A stretch of DNA of 8,891 nucleotides from Deltaproteobacteria bacterium (GTDB lineage Bacteria > Desulfobacterota > Desulfuromonadia > Desulfuromonadales > Geothermobacteraceae). The position numbers were made by a program, and so were the translations under genes. Below, one piece after another: positions 1 through 6,205 of this stretch. The notes below the pieces were generated by a model. The model had not been told where the DNA came from, made no database searches, and saw nothing but the letters and a program-made list of their open reading frames with translations. Location: positions 1 through 8,891 of the forward strand of contig RFIO01000056.1 in assembly GCA_003695205.1 (NCBI GenBank). The letters are read 5' to 3'. Each line of letters begins with the position of its first letter. Position 1 is the stretch's first letter.

Positions 1-353
1 CGGCCGGAGATGCCGTAACGATAGCCTGCCGGAACCAGGGGGGGGTTGCGATGGCAGGAAAGGCTGTAGAGCTGCGGGCGCTGCTGGCGGCCGATTTCGA
101 TGACATCCTCGAAGCCCCGGTTGGTCACCAGGGCGGTCAGGGCGCCTTTTTTCTCCAGGATGGCGTTGGTGGCGACGGTGGAGCCGTGCACCAGGTCGAT
201 GGCTTCGTCCCCGGCAATGTGCCGCAGGCCGGCAAGGACCGCCTCGGCCGGGTTGGCCGGGGTCGAGAGCAGCTTGTATTCCCGCCAGCTTCGGCCGTCG
301 TGCCAGATAAAGTCGGTAAAAGTGCCGCCGGTATCGACGCCGATCATGATCAT
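1..353 (-). CDS. hyuA: Hydantoinase/oxoprolinase family protein, N-terminal part (runs off the window)
   Basis: Only the first 117 residues are visible; the gene continues beyond base 1. Residues 4-13 (GVDTGGTFTD) form the first phosphate-binding loop of the HyuA/oxoprolinase ASKHA fold. Residues 56-70 (HGSTVATNAILEKKG) and 77-89 (TNRGFEDVIEIGR) are the other conserved N-terminal motifs of the family. Known members cleave hydantoins, 5-oxoproline or related cyclic amides with ATP, or carboxylate ketones such as acetone, usually with a HyuB-type partner encoded next door; the substrate cannot be told from this fragment. The start ATG (353-351) overlaps the stop of the upstream gntR-type gene as ATGA, so the two are translationally coupled and that regulator probably controls this gene. 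A second ATG two codons in (347) could also serve. A run of eight C on the coding strand (39-47 region) leaves the reading frame in good family agreement on both sides. Confidence 0.9.
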   Translation of the reverse strand, partial: MIMIGVDTGGTFTDFIWHDGRSWREYKLLSTPANPAEAVLAGLRHIAGDEAIDLVHGSTVATNAILEKKGALTALVTNRGFEDVIEIGRQQRPQLYSLSCHRNPPLVPAGYRYGISG

Positions 354-1294
354 GGCTGAGTCTCCCGGTGTTCAGGTTGGGTCAGAGCGCGGATGTAGTC
401 CAGCCCCTCGTCATCCTGGAAGCGGTTGAAGCCGATAACGCGCGGGATGCTGCGAAACAGCTCGGCGTATTCTTCGCAAACCAGTTTATGAGCCAGCAGG
501 ATGCGGGTCTGGCCAAGCCGTTTCGGGCTTTTGCGGACCTGTTCGAGGGTGAGGATGGAAAAAGCGGGAAAATCCTTGTGCAGGTGAGGGTAGTGCTCCT
601 CGATCCTCTGCCGGATTTCGCCGGAAAGGACAACCAGGGTGACAGGGGTGTCCCTCGGAAGCAGGGCGAAGTTGAGCAGTTGCTCCAGCGGCGGTGTGGT
701 GCGCAGGGGAACAAGGACGATGCCAGCCTGCTCGCACAGAGGACGGACGCGATTTTCTGCAAAGAAGGTGGTGACCACCAGGTCGGCAGTCAGCCAGCCT
801 TCCCGCAGCAGGTTTTCCAGTTCGGGGACGGGAACCGGACGAACCGGCTGGCCGCAGGCCAGTTCCAGTTCCCGTGTGCCAAGCAGAAGTTCGTTGAATT
901 CGAAGTCGGCGTAGACGATGCGAGGAGTGCGGCGGTGGTGTTCATCGCTGGCCGCGGCCAGACAGGCGGCCATTTCCAATGGCGAAAAACCGGCTGCGGC
1001 CAGATCGCCCAGTGCCGATAGAATTCTCTGCCTGCCGGCGAGATAGGCATGCATGCGCGCCTGGTCCGGCCGGTGGCGTACGAGGTTGCCGACGCGCCGT
1101 TTCGGTTCGAGAATGCCGGCATCGGCGAGCAGGGTCAGTGCCTTTTTGGCGGTGTTGATGTTGACCCGGTATTGGCGCGCGAGAACTTCACTGGACGGCA
1201 ACCGGTCCGCAGGCTGACGCAGAATCAGGTCGAGCAGACCCAGGGCAACCTGGTGCTGCTTGGGCAGAAGTCCTGTGAGCTGGGTCTGAAGCAT
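350..1294 (-). CDS. GntR-family transcriptional regulator with atypical effector domain
   Basis: The 314-residue protein starts with a GntR-type winged helix-turn-helix (about residues 12-78). The recognition region is LPSSEVLARQYRVNINTAKKAL, shown here only by its ends L32 and L53, followed by the wing GILEPKRRVGNLV (60-72). A helical linker (80-118) leads to an alpha/beta domain (about 123-305) with alternating hydrophobic strands. It is not an obvious FCD, UTRA or aminotransferase (MocR) domain; by layout it could be a substrate-binding-protein-like sensor, but I do not recognise its ligand. The ATG at 1294 has an AAGGGAG ribosome site nine bases upstream. Its stop overlaps the hydantoinase start by 4 bp, so it most likely regulates that operon, perhaps in response to the hydantoinase substrate (inference). 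A candidate promoter and inverted-repeat operator lie just upstream. Confidence 0.88.
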   Translation of the reverse strand: MLQTQLTGLLPKQHQVALGLLDLILRQPADRLPSSEVLARQYRVNINTAKKALTLLADAGILEPKRRVGNLVRHRPDQARMHAYLAGRQRILSALGDLAAAGFSPLEMAACLAAASDEHHRRTPRIVYADFEFNELLLGTRELELACGQPVRPVPVPELENLLREGWLTADLVVTTFFAENRVRPLCEQAGIVLVPLRTTPPLEQLLNFALLPRDTPVTLVVLSGEIRQRIEEHYPHLHKDFPAFSILTLEQVRKSPKRLGQTRILLAHKLVCEEYAELFRSIPRVIGFNRFQDDEGLDYIRALTQPEHRETQP

Positions 1295-1343
1295 GACACT
1301 ATGCTCCCTTGCCAGGCCTCCAGTGCCAAAGGAAAAAGAACAG

Positions 1344-1367
1344 ATTTTCAGTATTGCACGTGAAAAT
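1344..1367. promoter_or_regulatory. Inverted repeat over the gntR promoter, candidate autoregulatory operator
   Basis: ATTTTCA (1344-1350) and TGAAAAT (1361-1367) are perfect 7-base arms around a 10-base spacer that ends in CACGTG overlapping the right arm (1357-1362). The repeat covers the proposed -10 box and most of the promoter spacer, a position where a bound repressor would block RNA polymerase. GntR-family dimers bind such two-arm sites, and these regulators commonly control their own operon; binding here is inferred. Confidence 0.4.
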
Positions 1368-1377
1368 AGAAGGTCAA
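1350..1377 (-). promoter_or_regulatory. Candidate sigma-70 promoter of the gntR-hyuA operon
   Basis: Read on the minus strand, TTGACC (1377-1372) is separated by 16 bases from AATACT (1355-1350), giving five of six and four of six matches to the -35 and -10 consensus. The predicted start lies near 1343, leaving a leader of about 50 bases before the ATG at 1294. The promoter call rests on pattern only. Confidence 0.45.
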
Positions 1378-1432
1378 GCGAGGAAAGCGAATCATTCAGG
1401 CGGAGAAAAAGAACAGGCGAGCAGACTAAAAC

Positions 1433-1453
1433 GGGGGCCGCGCTACGGCCCCC
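1433..1453 (-). terminator. Intrinsic terminator downstream of uraA
   Basis: GGGGGCCG (1433-1440) and CGGCCCCC (1446-1453) form a perfect 8-bp GC-rich stem around a 5-base loop. On the minus strand the stem is followed by GTTTTAG, a short U tract. It sits 34 bases after the uraA stop and before the gntR promoter region, so it separates the two minus-strand units. The short U tract makes its efficiency uncertain. Confidence 0.7.
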
Positions 1454-1486
1454 GCAAGGTCAATCGTTTGGATATGTTCGTTCGGG

Positions 1487-2803
1487 CTAATTCTGCCCCT
1501 TCGGCAGGATGGCGTTGAGCAGCACGCCGATGACGCCTGCCAGACCTATGCCACCCAGCTTGACGACGACCAGGTCGAAGGACATGCCGCCGATGCCAAA
1601 GACCAGGATGACCGCGGCGATGGTCAGGTTGCGCGGCTGCATCAGGTCGGTGCCCGCCTTGACCAGGGTGTTGATGCCGATAACCGCGATGGCGCCGAAC
1701 AGCAGCACCATGATGCCGCCCATGACCGGAACCGGAATGGTCGACAGAAAGGCGCCGAGTTTGCCGACAAAGGCGAGAACGACTGCGGTGATGGCGGCCC
1801 AGGTCATGATGGCCGGGTTGAAGGAGCGGGTCAGGGCGACGGCGCCGGAGACCTCGGAGTAGGTAGTGTTGGGCGGACCGCCGAGCATGGCCGCCAGGCT
1901 GGTGGCCAGGCCGTCCCCCATCATGGTGCGGTGGATGCCGGGGTCATCGACGTAGTCCCGGCCGGTGATGCCGCCGATGGCGAGCACGTCACCGAAGTGC
2001 TCGATGGCCGGGGCGATGGCGACCGGCACGATGAACAGCACCGCTTCCAGGTTCCACTCGGGCAGGGTGAAGTTGGGAATGGCCAGCCAGGGGGCGTCGA
2101 GGACTTTCTGGAAGGAAATCAGCGCCGGAGCGGTCCAGTTCTGCAGGTCGCCTGGATCGAAGCCGGCCTGGATGGAAGCAGATATGCCAGTCATATCCAG
2201 AATAAGCGAGGCGGCGTAACCGGCGCCGATGCCGCACAAAATCGGAATCAGCTTGAACATGCCGCGGCCGAGCAGCGAAACCAGCACCGTGGTTACCAGG
2301 GCAACGCCGGCGATGATAAAGGCGGTTGCCTGGGGCACGAGCCAGGCGGCGCCGTCGCCGGTACGGCCCGAGGCCATGTGCACAGCCACCGGCGCCAGGA
2401 CCAGGCCGATGACCATGATCACGGGGCCGGTTACCACCGGCGGCAGGATTCGGTGCAGGATGTCAGAACCGAACACCTTGATGGCCAGGCTGAAGACAAC
2501 ATAAAGCAGGCCCGCGGCCACCAGACCGCACAGGGTACCGGGGACGCCCCACTGCTTGACCCCGTAGATGATCGGCGCGATGAAGGCGAAACTGGAAGCC
2601 AGGAAAACCGGGACCTTGCCTTTGGTGATGATCTGAAACAGCAGGGTGCCTGCGCCGGCGGTAAAAAGCGCGACGTTGGCGTCCAGGCCGGTCAGCAGCG
2701 GCACCAGCACCAAAGCGCCGAAGGCGACAAAGAGCATCTGGGCCCCGAGCAGGCAATCCTTGAGACGGAAGCGGTACTCACTTGCGGACAGATCGTTCTG
2801 CAT
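1487..2803 (-). CDS. uraA: Uracil/xanthine permease, NCS2 (NAT) family
   Basis: The 438-residue inner-membrane protein belongs to the NCS2/nucleobase-ascorbate transporter family, proton-coupled importers of uracil or other nucleobases. Multiple hydrophobic segments span the length, consistent with the 14-helix fold. The NAT signature is visible at 312-326 (NTTYSEVSGAVALTR). The two substrate-contacting glutamates of E. coli UraA (E241 and E290) have counterparts at E268, within AIEHFGD, and E317, with the same spacing of 49 residues. The start at 2803 is preceded by an AGGAAGG ribosome site. It lies 71 bases downstream of upp in the same direction, the classical upp-uraA pairing: the permease brings in uracil and Upp converts it to UMP. 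Specificity for uracil over xanthine is inferred mainly from that neighbour. Confidence 0.93.
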   Translation of the reverse strand: MQNDLSASEYRFRLKDCLLGAQMLFVAFGALVLVPLLTGLDANVALFTAGAGTLLFQIITKGKVPVFLASSFAFIAPIIYGVKQWGVPGTLCGLVAAGLLYVVFSLAIKVFGSDILHRILPPVVTGPVIMVIGLVLAPVAVHMASGRTGDGAAWLVPQATAFIIAGVALVTTVLVSLLGRGMFKLIPILCGIGAGYAASLILDMTGISASIQAGFDPGDLQNWTAPALISFQKVLDAPWLAIPNFTLPEWNLEAVLFIVPVAIAPAIEHFGDVLAIGGITGRDYVDDPGIHRTMMGDGLATSLAAMLGGPPNTTYSEVSGAVALTRSFNPAIMTWAAITAVVLAFVGKLGAFLSTIPVPVMGGIMVLLFGAIAVIGINTLVKAGTDLMQPRNLTIAAVILVFGIGGMSFDLVVVKLGGIGLAGVIGVLLNAILPKGQN

Positions 2804-2848
2804 GCCTCGTTTCCTTCCTGAGTCAATGGTGGCAGTTCAATACGAAAA

Positions 2849-2869
2849 TGCCGGGCCAGAAGCCCGGCA
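2849..2869 (-). terminator. Hairpin terminator or attenuator between upp and uraA
   Basis: TGCCGGGC (2849-2856) and GCCCGGCA (2862-2869) form a perfect 8-bp stem with a 5-base loop, followed on the minus strand by TTTTCG. It begins six bases after the upp stop codon. As no separate promoter for uraA is evident in the remaining 45 bases, it probably lets part of the transcripts through and lowers uraA relative to upp. Confidence 0.65.
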
Positions 2870-2874
2870 CGTAA

Positions 2875-3501
2875 TCACTTGGTACCGAATATCTTGTCGC
2901 CGGCATCCCCCAGGCCGGGCAGGATATAGCCGTTTTCGTTCAGTCGTTCATCAATGGCCGCGGTGTAGATGTCGACGTCCGGATGGCTGTCTTCCAGGGC
3001 GCGGATTCCCTCGGGGGCGGCGACCAGGAAGAGTCCCTTGATGCTGCTGCAGCCAGCCTCCTTGAGCATGTCGATGCAGGCGACCACGCTGCCGCCAGTG
3101 GCAAGCATCGGGTCGAGGACCAGTGCGGTGCGGTCCTCCATGCGACTGGTGAACTTCTGGTAATAGGTGACCGGTTCGAGGGTCTCCTCGTTGCGATACA
3201 GACCGACGACGCTTACCCGGGCGCTCGGAATCAGGTCGAGAACGCCATTCATCATGCCGAGGCCGGCGCGCAGGATCGGTACGACGGTGATCTTCTTGCC
3301 CTTGATCTGTTCGATCCTGACCGGTCCGGCCCAGCTCTCGATGGTGTGTCCTTCGGTCTCGAGATCCTTGGTGGCCTCGTAGGTCAGCAGGCGTGCCACT
3401 TCGGAGGCGAGTTCGCGGAAATTCTTGGTGGAGATGTCCTTTTCCCGCATCAGTCCGATCTTGTGCCGGACCAGGGGATGATCGACGAGATGTACAGCCA
3501 T
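2875..3501 (-). CDS. upp: Uracil phosphoribosyltransferase
   Basis: This cytoplasmic salvage enzyme converts uracil and PRPP to UMP and pyrophosphate. At 208 residues it equals the length of the E. coli enzyme. The PRPP-binding loop is at 128-138 (VLDPMLATGGS), the conserved RAGLGM segment at 78-83, and the C-terminal uracil-binding motif at 192-207 (YILPGLGDAGDKIFGT). The start MAVHLVDHPLVRHKIG is typical of the family and supports the ATG at 3501; a TGGAG ribosome site lies somewhat far upstream, about 12 bases. It is first in a unit with uraA and divergent from fur. A T-rich predicted transcript start hints at control by UTP level (see the promoter entry). Confidence 0.97.
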   Translation of the reverse strand: MAVHLVDHPLVRHKIGLMREKDISTKNFRELASEVARLLTYEATKDLETEGHTIESWAGPVRIEQIKGKKITVVPILRAGLGMMNGVLDLIPSARVSVVGLYRNEETLEPVTYYQKFTSRMEDRTALVLDPMLATGGSVVACIDMLKEAGCSSIKGLFLVAAPEGIRALEDSHPDVDIYTAAIDERLNENGYILPGLGDAGDKIFGTK

Positions 3502-3548
3502 GATGTTCTTTGTCTCCAGTCAGCGTGATGGGCAGGTGCAAGGGCCAG

Positions 3549-3592
3549 AAAAAACCGGACCAACCTTAGGCGATTCCGGCCGGTCCGGTCAA
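3549..3592 (-). promoter_or_regulatory. Candidate upp promoter with GG-U6 initially transcribed region; also a hairpin followed by T6
   Basis: On the minus strand TTGACC (3592-3587) is 18 bases from TAAGGT (3568-3563), a good -35 and a weak -10. The expected start falls at about G3556-G3555, immediately followed by six T (3554-3549), then C-T-G-G. E. coli upp and codBA start with G-A followed by a U run, where high UTP causes reiterative transcription and lowers expression; the same logic could act here (inference). The same stretch contains ACCGGACC (minus 3589-3582) and GGTCCGGT (minus 3561-3554), an 8-bp dyad with a 20-base loop directly before the T run. It could instead be an intrinsic terminator or attenuator if transcription starts further upstream. 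Confidence 0.4.
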
Positions 3593-3642
3593 GCCTGATG
3601 AAACCTCCATTTGATCCCGACAACTTCGCGCAGTATTTTTTC

Positions 3643-3671
3643 TTGACAGGATCGCTCGGCATTTTTAAATT
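3643..3671 (+). promoter_or_regulatory. Promoter of fur
   Basis: A perfect -35 TTGACA (3643-3648), a 17-base spacer and TAAATT (3666-3671) make a strong sigma-70 type promoter. The start is expected near 3678, about 23 bases before the fur ATG. Confidence 0.7.
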
Positions 3672-3685
3672 GATATCCGTTTTCA
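3671..3685 (+). promoter_or_regulatory. Fur-box-like operator at the fur promoter
   Basis: TGATATCCGTTTTCA matches the 7-1-7 Fur consensus TGATAATCATTATCA at 11 of 15 positions, including both outer TGA/TCA triplets. It overlaps the end of the -10 box and the expected start site, the right place for Fur to repress its own gene. Autoregulation is common for fur; binding here is inferred. Confidence 0.5.
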
Positions 3686-3700
3686 CTTTTGGAGGCGCGC

Positions 3701-4135
3701 ATGGAACCCGACAGGCAGAAATTTCTGGCCTACCTGGCCGGGCAGGGGCTCAAGTCGACCCGGCAGCGGGACATCATTTTCGATGCCTTCCGCTCAGACG
3801 GTTCCCATGTTTCAACCGAAGACCTCTACCTGAAGATTCGCCGGGACCATCCGGGGATCGGGTATGCTACCGTCCATCGCACCCTCAAGCTGTTTACCGA
3901 ATGCGGCCTGGCCGAGGAGCGGCATTTCGGCGACGGACAGGTCCGCTACGAATGGGTCGCCGGCAAGGAGCACCATGACCACCTGGTCTGCGTGCGCTGT
4001 GGGGCGGTCAGTGAATTCGAGGATGAGGATATCGAGGCTCTGCAGCAGCGCATCGCCCGGCGTTACGGCTTCACCATGACCAGCCACCGGCACGAACTCT
4101 ACGGTGTGTGCAGCTCATGTGGTGGTGAAGACTGA
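3701..4135 (+). CDS. fur: Ferric uptake regulator, Fur family
   Basis: This cytoplasmic metal-dependent repressor has 144 residues, normal for the family. The N-terminal winged helix (about 10-85) includes TRQRDIIFDAF (20-30) and the recognition region GYATVHRTLKLF (54-65). The dimerisation and metal domain carries HHDHLVCVRC (91-100), the E105-F106 pair, and a second CxxC at C137/C140; with C97/C100 these form a structural zinc site. Histidine and acidic residues of the regulatory site (H91-H94, H129, H131) are in place. I chose ATG 3701 because GGAGG (3691-3695) sits five bases upstream; the TTG at 3689 overlaps that ribosome site and is unlikely to be the start. Fur is favoured over Zur or PerR because feoB, an iron transporter gene, follows and Fur-like boxes lie in both flanks. 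A run of nine T directly after the stop has no clear hairpin before it. Confidence 0.92.
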   Translation: MEPDRQKFLAYLAGQGLKSTRQRDIIFDAFRSDGSHVSTEDLYLKIRRDHPGIGYATVHRTLKLFTECGLAEERHFGDGQVRYEWVAGKEHHDHLVCVRCGAVSEFEDEDIEALQQRIARRYGFTMTSHRHELYGVCSSCGGED

Positions 4136-4153
4136 TTTTTTTTTGTCGGTCGA

Positions 4154-4170
4154 TTGAAAACGTTTTTCAA
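4154..4170. promoter_or_regulatory. Perfect 7-3-7 inverted repeat, candidate Fur box of feoB
   Basis: TTGAAAA (4154-4160), CGT and TTTTCAA (4164-4170) form a perfect dyad. Its TGAAAA...TTTTCA core resembles Fur boxes of the AT-rich type proposed in this bacterial group, and it matches the enteric consensus at 10 of 15 positions. It lies 56 bases before the feoB ATG. I could not identify a convincing -35/-10 pair around it, so feoB may share the fur transcript or use an unrecognised promoter. Confidence 0.5.
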
Positions 4171-4186
4171 AACCGCCAAGGCGGTT
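4171..4186. repeat. Short perfect inverted repeat in the feoB leader
   Basis: AACCGCC (4171-4177), AA, GGCGGTT (4180-4186) directly abuts the Fur-like dyad. In RNA it would fold as a short GC hairpin with at least four bases in the loop. No U run follows it on the plus strand, so it is not a terminator for fur in that direction; on the minus strand TTTTG follows. Role unknown. Confidence 0.4.
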
Positions 4187-4225
4187 CAACCATAGATTCC
4201 CGGATGCGGTGAAGGACAGAGATTC

Positions 4226-6205
4226 ATGAAGTGTTGCGCGGCGGAAAAAGAATTAACCACCGAACAGGCACAGAAGCGCATTTATCTGGTCGGCAATCCC
4301 AACGTTGGCAAGAGTGTTCTGTTCAATGCCCTGACCGGCGCCTACACGACGGTTTCCAATTACCCCGGGACCAGTGTCGAGGTCTTTCGCGGCAGCTGCG
4401 AAATTCACGGCGTTCGCTACGAGGTGCTTGACACCCCGGGCATGTACAGCCTGCTGCCGATCACCGAAGAGGAGCGGGTGGCGCGCGATATGCTTCTCAG
4501 CGAGCCGCCCGACCTGGTCCTGCACGTTATCGACGCCCGCAACATCGAGCGCATGCTCCCCATGACCCTGCAGCTGATTGAAGCGGGGCTGCCGGTGGTT
4601 CTGGTGGTCAACATTCTGGACGAGGCCGAGCGCCTCGGCCTGCGTTTCGATTTGCATGTGCTCGAAGAAAAACTGGGTATTCCCGTGGTCGGTGCCGCCG
4701 TGCGTCGTCGGCGCGGGCTGAAGGAAATCCGTGCCGCCATCGTCGGATTCGATCCGGACGAAAGGGCGGTTTTCAGTTACGCTGCCGACCTGGAAAAGGA
4801 TATTTCCAGAATTGCCTCCTGCCTGACCGCGGACTACGGTATCGACGCGCGGGCCATCGCTCTGCTGCTCATGCAGCGCGACGAGCAGCTGACCGATCTG
4901 GTACGCGGCCGCGAGGGGGATCAGTTCGCCGCCGTCGAGGCGGCCATAAACGAGATCGCCTTCGACCGTCGGGTGGACCTGCACCTGCGTATCAGCCTGG
5001 AGCGCAAGCGCGTCTGCAAGGGAGTGCTCGAGGGAGTCATCCGGCAGGATGGCCAGAAAGCCTTTGACTGGTCCGGCCGGCTGTCCGACCTGACCATGAA
5101 TCCCTGGACCGGTATCCCCATCCTTCTGCTGGTGCTCTATTTCGGTCTCTATCATTTCGTCGGCAACTTCGGTGCCGGCACCGTGGTCGATTTTCTCGAG
5201 GCCGGCCTGTTCGAGGAATACATCAACCCCTGGTTCATCGAAATGTGCCGCAACTGGCTGCCATGGAACTGGCTGTTCGAACTGTTGGCCGGCGAATACG
5301 GTATCTTCACCCTGGGGGTGCGCTACGCCGTCGCCATTGTGCTGCCGATCGTCGGTACCTTTTTCGTCGCCTTCTCGCTGATCGAGGATTCGGGATATTT
5401 CCCGCGGCTGGCGATGCTGGTCGACCGGGTCTTCAAGCAGATCGGCCTCAACGGCAGGGCGGTGATTCCCATCGTACTGGGATTCGGTTGCGATACCATG
5501 GCGACCATTGTCACGCGCACCCTGGAGACCCGGCGCGAGCGTTTCATCGCCACCCTGTTGCTGGCTCTGGCCATCCCCTGCAGCGCCCAGCTCGGGGTGA
5601 TTCTCGGCCTGCTCTCCGCCGTACCCGGCGCGCTGCTGGTCTGGGGCGGCACCATGGTGGGGCTGTTCCTCTTCATCGGTTTTCTCTCGGCGCGCCTGAT
5701 GCCCGGCGAGAAGCCGATGTTCTACATGGAGATTCCGCCGTTGCGCCTGCCCCAGCCGCGCAACGTCATCGTCAAGACCCTGACCCGGATGCAGTGGTAC
5801 TTTCTCGAAATCTTCCCCCTGTTCATCATCGCTTCGGTGCTGCTGGTGATCGGTAAGCTGACGGGAGCGCTCGATGCCCTGGTGCGGGGCCTGCGGCCCG
5901 TCATGGAGCTTCTCGGTCTGCCGGCCGAGGCGGCCGCCGCCTTTATTTTCGGGTTTTTTCGCCGAGATTTCGGTGCCGCCGGCCTCTATGATCTGCAGAC
6001 GGGTGGCCTGCTGTCACCGGTGCAGCTGACGGTCGCGGCCGTGACCCTGACCCTGTTCGTTCCCTGCGTTGCCCAGTTCCTGATCATGAAGAAGGAAAGG
6101 GGCTGGAAGGCTTCGCTCGGTATTTTTCTAGTCGTCACCCTGCTGGCATTCGGAGTCGGCTTCAGCCTCAACCGGCTTCTGCTCGCTGTCGGGGTGCTGG
6201 CATGA
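4226..6205 (+). CDS. feoB: Ferrous iron transport protein B (GTP-regulated Fe2+ permease)
   Basis: This 659-residue inner-membrane protein imports Fe2+. The N-terminal G domain shows G1 GNPNVGKS (23-30), the YPGTS segment (46-50), G3 DTPG (69-72) and the G4 motif as NILD (129-132). A helical spacer (about 175-285) leads to the membrane part. The first Gate region carries GFGCDT (419-424), RTLE (431-434) and PCSAQ (451-455); the second has GFFRRDFGA (576-584) and VPCVAQ (612-617). Cysteines C422, C452 and C613 are at the positions proposed to line the ion path. GCDTMAT and PCSAQ instead of the GCNVPA and SCGAR of E. coli mark a shorter FeoB subtype, and the protein lacks about 110 residues of the E. 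coli length. The N terminus has an adjacent cysteine pair (C3-C4). A GAAGGA ribosome site precedes the ATG by nine bases. The stop overlaps the next start as ATGA. Confidence 0.96.
   Translation: MKCCAAEKELTTEQAQKRIYLVGNPNVGKSVLFNALTGAYTTVSNYPGTSVEVFRGSCEIHGVRYEVLDTPGMYSLLPITEEERVARDMLLSEPPDLVLHVIDARNIERMLPMTLQLIEAGLPVVLVVNILDEAERLGLRFDLHVLEEKLGIPVVGAAVRRRRGLKEIRAAIVGFDPDERAVFSYAADLEKDISRIASCLTADYGIDARAIALLLMQRDEQLTDLVRGREGDQFAAVEAAINEIAFDRRVDLHLRISLERKRVCKGVLEGVIRQDGQKAFDWSGRLSDLTMNPWTGIPILLLVLYFGLYHFVGNFGAGTVVDFLEAGLFEEYINPWFIEMCRNWLPWNWLFELLAGEYGIFTLGVRYAVAIVLPIVGTFFVAFSLIEDSGYFPRLAMLVDRVFKQIGLNGRAVIPIVLGFGCDTMATIVTRTLETRRERFIATLLLALAIPCSAQLGVILGLLSAVPGALLVWGGTMVGLFLFIGFLSARLMPGEKPMFYMEIPPLRLPQPRNVIVKTLTRMQWYFLEIFPLFIIASVLLVIGKLTGALDALVRGLRPVMELLGLPAEAAAAFIFGFFRRDFGAAGLYDLQTGGLLSPVQLTVAAVTLTLFVPCVAQFLIMKKERGWKASLGIFLVVTLLAFGVGFSLNRLLLAVGVLA

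Noticed and set aside
39..47. Frameshift at the homopolymer of eight G in the hydantoinase gene
   Set aside because: The frame stays in agreement with family sequence before and after the run (PPLVPAGYR follows), so no frameshift is needed.
368..1021. A 217-codon plus-strand open frame opposite the GntR-type gene
   Set aside because: The minus-strand gene has a helix-turn-helix, a ribosome site and coupling to hyuA; the plus frame has none.
1357..1362. CACGTG as an E-box-like or redox regulator site on its own
   Set aside because: A 6-base palindrome is too common by chance; only the longer 7-10-7 repeat around it is noteworthy.
1931..2821. A 296-codon plus-strand open frame opposite uraA
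   Set aside because: Its translation is rich in D, G, Q, H and R, typical of the complement of a membrane protein gene, and uraA is certain on the other strand.
3689..3700. TTG start four codons upstream for fur
   Set aside because: This TTG overlaps the GGAGG ribosome site that serves ATG 3701, so initiation there is unlikely.
4136..4144. T9 run after fur as an intrinsic terminator
   Set aside because: No convincing hairpin precedes the run, so a Rho-independent terminator cannot be supported.
4253..5155. A 300-codon minus-strand open frame opposite the FeoB G domain
   Set aside because: It is the complement of well-conserved FeoB motifs and has no features of its own.
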